64,000 nt of DNA from assembly GCF_963675165.1 (NCBI RefSeq), contig NC_087382.1:4007963-4071962 (forward strand), written 5' to 3'. Positions 51,201-62,858 of the stretch are shown here, in pieces; positions within the stretch are counted from its first letter, which is position 1; each line of letters opens with the position of its first letter. A model generated the notes under the pieces. That model was not told the origin of the DNA. It worked only from the letters and a program-made list of their open reading frames with translations, and did not search any database. The translations under genes were made by a program, and so were the position numbers. Source of the stretch: Halichondria panicea (Eukaryota; Porifera; Demospongiae; Suberitida; Halichondriidae).

Positions 51201-53147
51201 TGACCATGACGTCTCGTGAGTGCACATCGAGCACCACTAAAGCACCGAGTGTAGTCCTGTTCTGCTTGTTCAGCTTGCCCCTCACCAACTTGACAATGGC
51301 ATCAATCTGAGAGTTGTTCTTCTCAAGATACGTCTCCAAAGCCTATAAGGGAAAGGATGGATATGTACATGATGAAATACATACGTACAAAGCGACTGTT
51401 AGGTACACATAATTATTCACCCAGTATACGTATCTCTATGGTCAATTTATACTAATGTATAGTAGTGTGCCAGCCTTGATTTTGAGGCTACTACATGTAC
51501 GTACAGTGGAACCCCTTAAAAATGCTTTATAACGAACACCTTTGAGGAACAAAGCGTTGTATAGTGGTTGGCCTTTGTTGACACGCAATGTCTATCATAA
51601 TTATGCATATCGATTTCTACAATCTGTCACTTACGTGCATGTACATGTACTGTACATGCTAAAGACAATGTTTTCAATTTTAAGAAAAATATTTACCTGT
51701 TGTCCATTTCTGATGGACTCGTGGACATAGTCAGTCCAGTATTTCTGTGATACACAGAGGACGGCTTGACCTGGCCAGTTAATGACCCAGCTGGTACGCT
51801 CTGACACTGTGTAGGCCAGCATAGACTCTTGAATCACCTATACAAGGAGATAACAACTTGAGTGAACCGGTGTTACATGTACAATGTATGTGTGTTACTG
51901 GTGAGCCTGCAAAGGCCTATGTACGTGGACATACACATATAATTATGATTTTCCTAAAGTGTTTTTTTATAATGTATATATGGATGGGATTTTTTCAAGA
52001 AAACCAGCGCTTTGATTCCTACTGCAAATATGGCATAGTTGCGCCTAGATACATCTTGAATACACTATTGTTACATAAGCACTACAGACAATAATAGCTA
52101 CCTTGTGTATAGAAGTGGACATAATGGTTTCTAGTTCGAGTAGCCATTTCTCGACTTGACCACGAGCCTTGGATGTAGAGATAACCTCACAGAGTGGGAC
52201 TATCTCCCCCTCACTGCTCTTCATGTGAGTAATGTCCAGGTCTTCTGTGAACGAGAGCTTTGCTATGCCCTCAAAACACTTCTTGAGATGCGGCTGGACT
52301 CTGTTCAGAGAGAATGAAATTGTTAGCATAGCAATTAATTCAACATAATAAAAGACTACAGTACTTATTTAAGGTGATCCTCTAATTATGCGACATTTGA
52401 ACATTTTATCGATTATAAATAGCACCATCATTTGTTTTATGTACACATGCATAGTCTTGCAAAAGTTAATATCACGTTAAATCGAATAAATACGGTAGTA
52501 CAAATACATTTATACTGTTGCCATGACAATAGTAGTTACCGTGTAGGGTCCTTTGTTTCTGAGAGGATTTCCAACATCTCATCGTTGGAGAGAAAGAAAA
52601 ATCGCGGAAAATAGAGTCTCTTTTTCTCGAGATATTCGTTGAGGCCTTTCAGAATGAGCTCCAATAGTTCGTTGGATTTTTTGAGTCTTTCAAGCATCTT
52701 GTCGATGGTTACGACCACAAGACAATGGTGGTCCTGTGTTTATGAAGAGAAAACAATCAAATTATGAGAATAACAAAACTAAATTGGCTTGCTTGCAGCA
52801 AGACAGGTGTACTAGCTACCACAAGCCAGGAACTATAAATATTTCAAGTGAAACAGCACAATACATCTAGTTCTATGGTTACTATTATAACTTAATTACG
52901 CAAGTTATAATAGTAACCATAGAACTAGATGTATTTGATTGTTATAGTGCATGTACTGACCGACTCGGAAGCCTTGATAATGTCCCTCCAGTTCTTGTCA
53001 ACCTGAGTGAAGCGACGGCCTTCCTCTGGCATCTGGGCCATGATATCAGGGGAGGAGAAGATGGGCTCCAGATAGAGCCAGGTGGCCTGCACCTTGAGCC
53101 ATTCATCGAGGATTTCTTGGACCAATAGCAACTTTCCTTCCCACTCT
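32447..53147 (-). CDS. axonemal dynein heavy chain, inner-arm type (N-terminal tail missing)
   Basis: Axonemal motor that slides doublet microtubules in cilia. I trace 48 exons, from 52961-53147 (linker, LDEWL...[13 protein letters not shown]) to 32447-32653 ([11 protein letters not shown]...LCQLDS, TAA), about 3,060 codons. Landmarks: AAA1 GPAGTGKT in 50565-50837 and FDEFNR in 50095-50356; AAA2 GEPFGGKT in 49354-49943; AAA3 GPTGTGKS in 47300-47600 and [11 protein letters not shown] in 46313-46455; AAA4 GVGGSGRQS in 44694-44835; stalk coiled coils in 42815-42944, 42373-42573 and 40968-41177, with the microtubule-binding tip at 42029-42232; AAA5 in 38926-39656; AAA6 and C-terminal domain below 36.9 kb. 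No lesion seen. The sequence resembles the DNAH3/7/12 group. About 950 tail residues of that family are absent: their exons lie beyond 64 kb or are lost. Introns are mostly 100-500 bp and often carry ACATGTAC runs. Confidence 0.9.
36307..36377. repeat. (CA)n microsatellite in a dynein intron
   Basis: About 35 CA units directly next to the donor side of the exon at 36378. Shorter CA/GT tracts lie at 37,247-37,274, 37,920-37,947 and 45,236-45,264. Confidence 0.95.
40294..40905. mobile_element. 612-bp inverted-repeat element in a dynein intron
   Basis: The ends CATCAATAAAAAGTTCCCGT and the complement of ACGGAAACTTTTTATTGATG match over about 30 bp. The interior has repeated AACGCTACCGTTT and AACGCACCGTT motifs and no reading frame. 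A target duplication is not resolved. It makes this the longest intron of the traced dynein part. Confidence 0.75.
41185..41281. repeat. (GT)n microsatellite with poly-G end
   Basis: GT repeat broken by two TACG/TGCG interruptions, then ten or more G. It lies in the intron before the stalk exon 40968-41177. Confidence 0.95.
52860..52935. repeat. perfect 34-bp hairpin in a dynein intron
   Basis: Arms 52860-52893 and 52902-52935 are exact reverse complements (start AATACATCTAGTTCTATGGT), with an 8-base loop AATTACGC. It lies 26 bp from the next exon, so a transcript would carry a long stem close to that exon's donor site. It could be a tiny inverted-repeat element or a small RNA precursor. Confidence 0.85.
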
Positions 53148-53862
53148 CTGTGACGGGTGGATGGATTCAAAATGAGCAAGAATCAACAATCTATCAGTCT
53201 TACGTATATACGTGTTGCTACTAGGCAGCCAGGCACAGCTATATAACTACATGTAAGCTATACGTATGCACTGACAATAATAGCCTCTTTAAGCCGCTCG
53301 CATACATAGCATTAGTTTGTATCGTGCATATAACTTTTATCACTATAGTATACTGTGACATGATATTATACATGCATGTATGCAAATAAAACAAGAATAG
53401 TCAGTATCATGTGTAAGCATTTTATAGTCTCATGTATACGTATACATGTACGTATTGTATAGAAGTTAGTCGAGTACAATATTGTTGAATAGGGAACGTT
53501 TGATTTGATTGTGAATTATAACCATATTAGTGTGCAAGGGCACATCATGTGCGTACACAGATCTTACTAACCATTAACATAACAATAGTTCCAGGTAGTT
53601 GGAAACAATTGGATTCAAAGAAACCAAAATTACAAGCATGCTCGTCGGGAAAGAGGTAGCTAGAGGCTCACTGTCAATAACCCACAACAACCCACAACAA
53701 GGGTACATGTATAGCAAGAGTAATAGAGTATACAGACAAACATATGGATAAAGGGAACCTAAGCCCGAGGTACCATACACAGAATCTATACAGCAGCCAA
53801 CATGCTTAATTATATACACTATACGTGTATTTGTCTGTACAACATTGCGTCCTCTTGCATGT
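53148..53862. other. dynein intron start and upstream region of peptide gene 1
   Basis: No dynein exon is seen upstream of 53147. The sequence recurs before peptide genes 2-4, including GGGAACGTTTGATTTGATTG and a CATATTAGTGTGC block. The palindrome-like TACACTATACGTGTAT lies about 40 bp before the TATA box. Confidence 0.6.
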
Positions 53863-53863
53863 C

Positions 53864-53870
53864 TATAAAA
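53864..53870 (+). promoter_or_regulatory. TATA box of peptide gene 1
   Basis: TATAAAA lies 79 bp before the ATG, in a block conserved in all four copies (GTCTATAAAAACACGACACG). Transcription would start about 30 bp on, giving a 5' leader of roughly 55 bases and excluding the upstream in-frame ATGs. Confidence 0.65.
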
Positions 53871-53948
53871 ACACGACACGACTGCCACAGAATAACCATT
53901 CCTCAAACTCATCCAACTACTTACAACCGACTCAAGAAACGCTCAAAC

Positions 53949-54323
53949 ATGAAGGTGGCTATTCTCGTCATGGCATTTGTTGCCCTCACAGCCAGTGTGG
54001 CTTACGCTGCTCCTACTGAGAATGAAGATGCTGAAATTGAGGCATTTCTGAACAAACTGATGGAGCAAGAAGAAGCCTCTGAGCAAGACGACCATGCTGC
54101 TCAAATGGAGTCCTTCCTTTCCCAACTCCAAGATGAAGATGATGACGGCGAGGAAGCAGACCTTCAGGAGTTCTTTGCTCGAGAGCAGATCCGAGCTAAG
54201 GTGCAAGGATGGAGGCGCATAGCCAGGAGTGTGGTAAGAGGAGTGAAGAAGTACGGACCAACAGCACTAAAGTACGGAGTGAAGTATGGACCAAGTGTAG
54301 TAAGGGCACTCGGTCGTCGTTAA
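53949..54323 (+). CDS. peptide gene 1: secreted acidic-basic precursor, antimicrobial-like
   Basis: Intronless, 124 residues. Residues 1-20 (MKVAILVMAFVALTASVAYA) are a textbook signal peptide with an AYA cleavage site. Residues 21 to about 83 form an acidic pro-region (about 22 Asp/Glu against three basic residues) with two imperfect repeats, EAFLNKL and ESFLSQL. The last 41 residues have 12 basic and no acidic residues: GWRRIARSVVRGVKKYG has basic residues spaced as on an amphipathic helix, then come GP/KYG motifs and the end ALGRR. Gly-Arg-Arg is a C-terminal amidation signal after carboxypeptidase trimming. Acidic pro-piece plus cationic amidated peptide is the design of styelin- and cecropin-like antimicrobial precursors; I recognise no specific family. 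The start is set by the TATA box and signal peptide. Confidence 0.8.
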   Translation: MKVAILVMAFVALTASVAYAAPTENEDAEIEAFLNKLMEQEEASEQDDHAAQMESFLSQLQDEDDDGEEADLQEFFAREQIRAKVQGWRRIARSVVRGVKKYGPTALKYGVKYGPSVVRALGRR

Positions 54324-54569
54324 GTGCCAGTGTTTCAGTGGTAACGTACTGTCGAAAACTGAGAAACTCATGTAGAAATAGACTAGTGTAGAAGAGTAGA
54401 ACTTAGAAATTTGATGCAAATGCAAAAATTGAAATGAGAATTTGTGTTTTCACACGATGTATGTAGTAGGAGTACTATTAGCGTACACTAGGAAACTATC
54501 TAACTGCAGGGAACCTAGTCATAGGGTAGTATACGCAGAATATAGCAGCTAAAGTAATAATACGTGTAT

Positions 54570-54700
54570 GGCCTTCCTCCGGCATCTGGGCCATGATATC
54601 AGGGGAGGAGAAGATGGGCTCGAGATAAAGCCAGGTGGCCTGCACTTTGAGCCATTCATCGAGGATCTCTTGGACCAATAGCAACTTGCCCTCCCACTCT
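54570..54700 (-). pseudogene. fossil dynein linker exon fragment 1
   Basis: A 131-bp copy of the first part of the live exon 52961-53147 ([20 protein letters not shown] on to PEEG). It stops sharply at GGCCTTCCTC, where the live exon goes on with [10 protein letters not shown]. No donor follows, so it cannot be spliced like the original. Confidence 0.85.
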
Positions 54701-55104
54701 CTGTGGCAGGTAGATGGATTCAAAATGAGTATTTTACAAAAATCCACGATCTACATGATCAGTCTCGTTTTTATAGTTACGTATACGTGTTGCTACTAGG
54801 CCAGGCACACTCAGCTATAACTACATGTAAGCTATATACGTCTGCACTGACAATAATATATATACCATGCACGTAGAAAATTTCGTGGTGTTTTTAATTT
54901 TGCGTTTTTCGTGGGTGGCTGCAGAACCTGAAAATTAGAACCCGTGGAAGGCTTTGTATGCCCTCATAATAAAGACAAAATATTGAATTGCACAAAATTT
55001 TACACCCGAGAAATATTCCAACCGTATGGTAGCCTCTTTAGCAGCTCACATAAATAGCTGTATTACAAGTGCATAACTTTCTACTAAGTGCTACAATATA
55101 TATA

Positions 55105-55827
55105 CAGGGATGAAAATAATAGCCGGCCACCGGCCAAAATCTGAGCATATAGCCTGCTTGGCCGTCTATTGTACTGCATGAACTACTGGACAACAACTGC
55201 GCATGCTCAGAAAATTAATTATCTGCCATGTGTGCAAAAAAGGCGAATCAGCAATAATTTGTAGAGCTACTAAATCTATCTACATACATGCATGTATCTA
55301 CGTAGCTAGTTCAAGAAAACTGAGTGCATCCCAGTGCCATTGATGCAAGCAGTTCAAAGCAAGAACCTATCCAAAGAGACAAGAAGTGGCAGTGCTCTTA
55401 TGAGAAGTATCATCAGTCCTGACTCCATGACTGGCTAGACCAGAAAGACATGTTTCTACTCTTTGGTGCTTTTGAGTTCAATAGACAGTCAGTGGACTTT
55501 AGACTGGTTTAGCTCGAACTTAGAGTCTGGTTTTATGAGTTGTGCTTTATACTACTATAATAATTTATTATTATTACGATTCTAAACATCAAAACAAAAA
55601 ATCAATAAGACATAATTATGATTATGACGACAGGCTATCAGGTCCATTCATTGGTGGCAGGTGAACATTGAAAATGACTTGACACAATGATAAAATACTT
55701 ATTTTCACCCCTGCGGACATGGAACGTCTGGCTGTGAGTGCCAGATCATCATTTGCTGATGGCCGGTCAACATTGAAAATGACCTGACAAAGTTCAGCCA
55801 GTGATAAAATACTTATTTTCATCCCTG
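55105..55827. mobile_element. inverted-repeat element, CAGGGATGAAAATAA ends, short form
   Basis: 15-bp perfect terminal inverted repeats CAGGGATGAAAATAA. The interior has a tandem of two TTGAAAATGAC(T/C)TGACA units near the right end. CAGGG-type ends recall hAT elements, but the target duplication is unclear in the AT-rich flanks. Relative to later units it lacks about 460 bp in the middle. Confidence 0.65.
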
Positions 55828-56421
55828 ATATAATTATACGTGTTATTGTACATGTATGCAGATAAAGACAAAACAGAACATAATAGTCAGTATACGTATG
55901 TCAAGTGCAGGCATTTTTATAGTCCATATGCATATAAGTATTGTATAGAAGTACAAAAGATAGTTGGATAGGAAAAGTTTGATTGTGAACTATAACCATA
56001 TTAGTGTCCAAGCTAGGGCACATCATGTGTGTACACAGATCTTACTAACCATTAACATAACAATAGTTCCAGGTAGTTTATTAACACCAGACGGTAGCAA
56101 AAAGAAACTTTGTGTACAGCCTAGCACACATGAAACATTCAGTAAACAGGTAGTTGGAAACAATTGGATTCAAAGAAACCAAAATTACAAGCATGCTTGT
56201 CGGGCAGGAGGTAGCTAGAGGCTCATTGTGTCAGGACTCACAACAACGGTGCATGTATAGCAATAGTAATAGAGTATACAGACAAACATATGGAACCTAT
56301 TGTTGATGAAGGGAACCTAAGCTTGAGGTACCATACACAGAATCTATACAGCAGCCAACATGCATAATTATATACACTATACGTGTATTTGTCTGTACAA
56401 CATTGCGTCCTCTTGCATGTC

Positions 56422-56428
56422 TATAAAA
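56422..56428 (+). promoter_or_regulatory. TATA box of peptide gene 2
   Basis: TATAAAA, same position and context as in gene 1. Confidence 0.65.
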
Positions 56429-56506
56429 ACACGACACGACTGCCACAGAATAACCATTCCTCAAACTCATCCAACTACTTACAACCGACTCAAGAAACGC
56501 TCAAAC

Positions 56507-56881
56507 ATGAAGGTGGCTATTCTCGTCATGGCATTTGTTGCCCTCACAGCCAGTGTGGCTTACACTGCTCCTACTGAGAATGAAGATGCTGAAATTGAGG
56601 CATTTGTAAACAAACTGATGGAGCAAGAAGAAGCCTCTGAGCAAGACGACCATGCTGCTCAAATGGAGTCCTTCCTTGCCCAACTCCAAGATGAAGATGA
56701 TGACGGCGAGGAAGCAGCCCTTCAGGAGTTCTTTGCTCGAGAGCAGATCCTAGCTAAGGTGCAAGGATGGAGGCGCATAGCCAGGAGTGTGGCAAGAGGA
56801 GTGAAGAAGTACGGACCAACAGCACTAAAGTACGGAGTGAAGTATGGACCAAGTGTAGTAAGGGCACTCGGTCGTCGTTAA
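56507..56881 (+). CDS. peptide gene 2: secreted acidic-basic precursor
   Basis: 124 residues, same layout as gene 1. Differences include Ala to Thr at the signal cleavage site (AYT), Leu to Val in EAFVNKL, Asp to Ala before LQEFF, Arg to Leu in EQILAKV and Val to Ala in RSVARGV. The C-terminus again ends SVVRALGRR. All six cited changes alter the protein, so the copies are not simply being homogenised. The AYT site may slow signal peptidase. Function inferred as for gene 1. Confidence 0.8.
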   Translation: MKVAILVMAFVALTASVAYTAPTENEDAEIEAFVNKLMEQEEASEQDDHAAQMESFLAQLQDEDDDGEEAALQEFFAREQILAKVQGWRRIARSVARGVKKYGPTALKYGVKYGPSVVRALGRR

Positions 56882-57010
56882 GTGCCAGTGTTTCAGTGGA
56901 AACGTACTGTCGAGAACTGAGAAACTCATGTAGAAATAGACTAGTGTAGAAGAGTAGAACTTAGAAATTTGATGCAAATGCAAAAATTGAAATGAGAATT
57001 TGTGTTTTCA

Positions 57011-57313
<303 letters not shown>

Positions 57314-57670
57314 CTACATGATCAGTCTCATTTTTATAGTTACGTATACGTGTTGCTACTAGGCCAGGCACACTCAGCTATAACTACATGTAAGCTATAT
57401 ACGTCTGCACTGACAATAATATATATACCGTGCACGTAGAAAATTTTGTGGTGTTTTTAATTTCGCGTTTTTCGTGGGTGGCTGCAGAACCTGAAAATTA
57501 GAACCCGTGGAAGGCTTTGTATGCCCTCATAATAAAGACAAAAATTAATATTGAATTGCACAAAATTTTACACCCGAGAAATATTCCAACCGTATGGTAG
57601 CCTCTTTAGCAGCTCGCATAAATAGCTGTATTACAAGTGCATAACTTTCTATCAAGTGCTACAATATATA

Positions 57671-58855
57671 CAGGAATGAAAATAACAGCCGGCCACCGGC
57701 CAAAATCTGAGCATATAGCCTGCTTGGCCGTCTATTGTACTGCATGAACTACTGGACAACAACTGCGCATGCTCAGAAAATTAATTATCTGCCATGTGTG
57801 CAAAAAAGGCGAATCAGCAATAATTTGTAGAGCTACTAGATTTATCTACGTACATGCATGTATCTACGTAGCTAGTTCAAGAAAACTGAGTGCATCCCAG
57901 TGCCATTGATGCAAGCAGTTCAAAGCAAGAACCTATCCAAAGAGACAAGAAGTGGCAGTGCTCTTATGAGAAGTATTATCAGTCCTGACTCCATGACTGG
58001 CTACACCAGAAAGACATGTTTCTACTCTTTGGTGCTTTTGAGTTTAATAGACAGTCAGTGGACTCTAGACTGGTTTAGCTCGAACTTAGAGTCTGGTTTT
58101 ATGAGTTGTGCTTTATACTACTTTGTTGCATTTTGAGTGGGCAGATCAAAGGAAACACTGTGCCAATATCTGCCATATGGCATAGGTCAAGCCTTGAACT
58201 GTGCCACTATCTAGATACTGGCATAGTATGGCTGAAGTTACCTAAAGCCCACCGTCCACCCAGTAACCTGAAACGGTCCCTTTTATAGTAATAACACTGT
58301 TAAACAGATTCAGTGGTAGGCATGCAGAAAATGTTTTTCATGCGTCTGGTGCATTCCACAGCCACCACAAGTAGTTGAAACTAGTTGTCCTATAAAAGGA
58401 GTGATGTGTACACGGAAAGGAATGCACAAGGAATGCAACAAATCAGTTGCTACACAGCTCACTCGTGCGCACATGGAATATATTGGCTCAGTACCCTTTG
58501 CCCTCGAGGCCTGCGGCCCTCGGGCCTAAGTCACTACTGAGCCAATAATTATATCCCATGTGGCACTCGTGCATGTGTCACAACTATAACATAATATTAT
58601 TATTACGATTATAAACATCAAAACAAAAATCAATAAGACATAATTATGATTATGACGACAGGCTATCAGGTCCTTTCATTGGTGGCAGGTAAACATTGAA
58701 AATGACTTGACACAATGATAAAATACTTATTTTCACCCCTGCGGATATGTGACGTCTGGCTGTGAGTGCCAGGTCATCATTTGCTGATGGCCGGTCAACA
58801 TTGAAAATGACCTGACAAAGTTCAGCCAGTGATAAAATACTTATTTTCATCCCTG
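57671..58855. mobile_element. inverted-repeat element, long form, 1,185 bp
   Basis: Starts CAGGAATGAAAATAA and ends TTATTTTCATCCCTG. The extra middle part holds a hairpin with arms TATTGGCTCAGTA and TACTGAGCCAATA around a GC-rich CCTCGAGGCCTGCGG loop. No transposase frame. Non-autonomous. Confidence 0.65.
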
Positions 58856-58907
58856 ATATAATTATACGTGTTATTGTACATGTATGCAGATAAAGACAAA
58901 ACAGAAC

Positions 58908-58945
58908 ATTCTTGCTCATTTTGGATTCAAAATGAGCAAGAATCA
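58908..58945. repeat. inverted junction of duplicated intron sequence
   Basis: TTCTTGCTCATTTTG and CAAAATGAGCAAGAA face each other across a 4-base loop. The right half is the sequence that follows the live dynein exon at 53,160. A nearly identical junction lies at 62,048-62,084. Marks a breakpoint of the rearrangement that built the larger repeat units. Confidence 0.6.
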
Positions 58946-59594
58946 ACAAACTACCAGTCTTACGTATATAGGTATTGCTACTATAGGCAGCCAGGCACAG
59001 CTATATAACTACATGTAAGCTATACGTATGCACTGACAATAATAGCCTCTTTAGCCGCTCGCATAAATACCATTAGTTTGTATCGTGCATATAACTTTTA
59101 TCACTATGGTATACTGTGACATGATATATTGTATATGCATGCAAATAAAACAAGAATAGTCAGTATCATGTGTAAGCATTTTATAGTCTCATGTATACGT
59201 ATACATGTACGTATTGTATAGAAGTTAGTCGAGTACAAAAGTCTAAAATAGGGAACGTTTGATTTGATTGTGAATTATAACCATATTAGTGTGCCAAGGG
59301 CACATCATGTGCGTACACAGATCTTACTAATCATTAACATAACAATAGTTCCAGGTAGTTGGAAACAATTGGATTCAAAGAAACCAAAATTACAAGCAGG
59401 GAAAGAGGTAGCTAGAGGCTCACTGTCAATAACAAGGGTACATGTATAGCAATAGTAATAGACTATACAGACACACATATGGATGAAGGGAACCTAAGCC
59501 TGAGGTACCATACACAGAATCTATATAGCAGCCAACATGCATAATTATATACACTATACGTGTATTTGTCTGTACAACATTGCATCCTCTTGTC

Positions 59595-59601
59595 TATAAA
59601 A
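59595..59601 (+). promoter_or_regulatory. TATA box of peptide gene 3
   Basis: TATAAAA. The preceding GCAT of the other copies is missing here. Confidence 0.65.
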
Positions 59602-59679
59602 ACACGACACGACTGCCACAGAATAACCATTCCTCAAACTCATCCAACTACTTACAACCGACTCAAGAAACGCTCAAAC

Positions 59680-60036
59680 ATGAAGGTGGCTATTCTCGTC
59701 CTGGCATTTGTTGCCCTCACAGGCAGTGTGGCTTACGCTGCTCCTACTGAGAATGAAGATGCTGAAATTGAGGCATTTCTAAACAAACTGATGGAGCAAG
59801 AAGAAGCCTCTGAGCAAGACGACCATGCTGCTCAAATGGAGTCCTTCCTTGCCCAACTCCAAGATGAAGACGATGACAGCGAGGAAGCAGACCTTCAGGA
59901 GTTCTTTGCTCGAGAGCAGATTCCAGCTAAGGTGCAAGGATGGAGGCGCATAGCCAGGAAGGTGGCAAGAGGAGTGAAGAAGTATGGACCAACAGCACTA
60001 AAGTACGGAGTGAAGTATGGACTCGGTCGTCGTTAA
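59680..60036 (+). CDS. peptide gene 3: secreted acidic-basic precursor, short C-terminus
   Basis: 118 residues. Signal MKVAILVLAFVALTGSVAYA, acidic pro-region with DDDSEEAD, then EQIPAKVQGWRRIARKVARG and KKYGPTALKYGVKYGLGRR. Compared with genes 1 and 2, 18 bases are absent in frame (the PSVVRA segment), leaving a 35-residue basic region, still with 12 basic residues and still ending in GRR. RKV in place of RSV adds a charge. Ile-Pro before Ala-Lys may affect pro-piece cleavage. Confidence 0.8.
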   Translation: MKVAILVLAFVALTGSVAYAAPTENEDAEIEAFLNKLMEQEEASEQDDHAAQMESFLAQLQDEDDDSEEADLQEFFAREQIPAKVQGWRRIARKVARGVKKYGPTALKYGVKYGLGRR

Positions 60037-60285
60037 GTGCCAGTGTTTCAGTGGAAACGTACTGTCGAGAACTGAGAAATTCATGTAGAAATAGACTAGT
60101 GTAGAAGGGTAGAACTTAGAAATTTGATGCAATTGCAAAAATTGAAATGAGAATTTGTGTTTTCACACGATGTATGTAAGTGTAGTAGGAGTACTAGCGT
60201 ACACTAGGAAACTATCTAACTGCAGGGAACCTAGTCATAGGGTAGTATACGCAGAATATAGCAGCTAAAGTAATAATACGTGTAT

Positions 60286-60416
60286 GGCCTTCCTCCGGCA
60301 TCTGGGCCATGATATCAGGGGAGGAGAAGATGGGCTCGAGATAGAGCCAGGTGGCCTGCACTTTGAGCCATTCATCGAGGATCTCTTGGACCAATAGCAA
60401 CCTGCCCTCCCACTCT
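60286..60416 (-). pseudogene. fossil dynein linker exon fragment 3
   Basis: Third 131-bp fragment with the same ends. Lys to Arg in EWEGRLLL. Confidence 0.85.
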
Positions 60417-60811
60417 CTGTGGCAGGTAGATGGATTCAAAATGAGAATTTTACAAAAATCCACAATCTACATGATCAGTCTCGTTTTTATAGTTACGTAT
60501 ACGTGTTGCTACTAGGCCAGGCACACTCAGCTATAACTACATGTAAGCTATATACGTCTGCACTGACAATAATATATATACCGTGCACGTAGAAAATTTC
60601 GTGGTGTTTTTTATTTTTCGTGGGTGGCTGCAGAACCTGAAAATTAGAACTCGTGGAAGGCTTCGTATGCCCTCATAATAAAGACAAAATATTGAATTGC
60701 ACAAAATTTTACACCCGAGAAATATTCCAACCGTATGGTAGCCTCTTTAGCAGCTTGCATAAATAGCTGTATTACAAGTGCATAACTTTCTATTAAGTGC
60801 TACAATATATA

Positions 60812-61996
60812 CAGGGATGAAAATAACAGCCGGCCACCGGCCAAAATCTGAGCATATAGCCTGCTTGGCCGTCTATTGTACTGCATGAACTACTGGACAA
60901 CAACTGCGCATGCTCAGAAAATTAATTATCTGCCATGTGTGCAAAAAAGGCGAATCAGCAATAATTTGTAGAGCTACTAGATCTATCTACGTACATGCAT
61001 GTATCTACGTAGCTAGTTCAAGAAAATTGAGTGCATCCCAGTGCCATTGATGCAAGCAGTTCAAAGCAAGAACCTATCCAAAGAGACAAGAAGTGGCAGT
61101 GCTCTTATGAGAAGTATCATCAGTCCTGACTCCATGACTGGCTAGACCAGAAAGACATGTTTCTACTCTTTGGTGCTTTTGAGTTTAATAGACAGTCAGT
61201 GGACTCTAGACTGCTTTAGCTCGAACTTAGAGTCTGGTTTTATGAGTTGTGCTTTATACTACTTTGTTGTATTTTAAGTGGGCAGATCAAAGGAAACATT
61301 GTGCCAATATCTGCCATATGGCACAGGTCAAGCCTTGAACTGTGCCACTATCTAGATACTGGCATAGTATGGCTGAAGTTACCTAAAGCCCACCGTCCAC
61401 CCAGTAACCTGAAACGGTCCCTTTTATAGTATAACACTGTTAAACAGATTCAGTGGTAGGCATGCAGAAAACGTTTTTCATGCGTCTGGTGCATTCCACA
61501 GCCACCACAAGTAGTTGAAACTAGTTGTCCTATAAAAGGAGTGATGTGTACACGGAAAGGAATGCACAAGGAATGCAACAAATCAGTTGCTACACAGCTC
61601 ACTCGTGCGCACATGGAATATATTGGCTCAGTACCCTTTGCCCTCGAGGCCTGCGGCCCTCGGGCCTAAGTCACTACTGAGCCAATATATCCCATGTGGC
61701 ACTCGTGCATGTGTCACAACTATAACATAATATTATTATTACGATTATAAACATCAAAACAAAAATCAATAAGACATAATTATGATTATGACGACAGGCT
61801 ATCAGGTCCTTTCATTGGTGGCAGGTGAACATTGAAAATGACTTGACACAATGATAAAATACTTATTTTCACCCCTGCGGATATGTGACGTCTGGCTGTG
61901 AGTGCCAGGTCATCATTAATTTTGCTGATGGCCGGTCAACATTGAAAATGACCTGACAAAGTTCAGCCAGTGATAAAATACTTATTTTCATCCCTG
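60812..61996. mobile_element. inverted-repeat element, long form, second copy
   Basis: Same length and nearly the same sequence as 57,671-58,855, with CAGGGATGAAAATAA ends. Its position in the unit is the same, so it was copied with the unit and did not insert afresh. Confidence 0.65.
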
Positions 61997-62773
61997 ATAT
62001 AATTATACGTGTTATTGTACATGTATGCAGATAAAGACAAAACAGAACATTCTTGCTCATTTTGTATCCAAAATGAGCAAGAATCAACAAACTATCAGTC
62101 TTACGTATATAGGTATTGCTCTATAGGCAGCCAGGCACAGCTATAATTATAACTACATGTAAGCTATACGTATGCACTGACAATTAGCCTCTTTAGCCGT
62201 TCGCATAAATACCATTAGTTTGTATCGTGCATATAACTTTTATCACTATGGTATACTGTGACATGATATATTGTATATGCATGCAAATAAAACAAGAATA
62301 GTCAGTATCATGTGTAAGCATTTTATAGTCTCATGTATACGTATACATGTACGTATTGTATAGAAGTTAGTCGAGTACAAAAGTCTAAAATAATTATAGT
62401 TGAATAGGGAACGTTTGATTTGATTGTGAATTATAACCATATTAGTGTGCAAGGGCACATCATGTGCGTACACAGATCTTACTAATCATTAACATAACAA
62501 TAGTTCCAGGTAGTTGGAAACAATTGGATTCAAAGAAACCAAAATTACAAGCATGCTTGTCGGGCAAGAGGTAGCTAGATGCTCATTGTGTCAGGACTCA
62601 CAACAACGGTGCATGTATAGCAATAGTAATAGAGTATACAGACAAACATATGGATAAAGGGAACCTAAGCTTGAGGTACCATACACAGAATCTATACAGC
62701 AGCCAACATGCATAATTATATACACTATACGTGCATGTACTTGTCTGTACAACATTGCGTCCTCTTGCATGTC

Positions 62774-62780
62774 TATAAAA
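62774..62780 (+). promoter_or_regulatory. TATA box of peptide gene 4
   Basis: TATAAAA, conserved context as in genes 1 and 2. Confidence 0.65.
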
Positions 62781-62858
62781 ACACGACACGACTGCCACAG
62801 AATAACCATTCCTCAAACTCATCCAACTACTTACAACCGACTCAAGAAACGCTCAAAC

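Noticed and set aside
51508-51600. CAGTGGAACCCC-type transposon end in a dynein intron
   Set aside because: Only one end is visible and no inverted partner was found nearby, so an element cannot be bounded.
53802-53948. In-frame upstream extension of peptide gene 1 (and of genes 2-4) to earlier ATGs
   Set aside because: The TATA box at 53864 lies inside this stretch and the textbook signal peptide begins at 53949, so the extension is promoter and leader.
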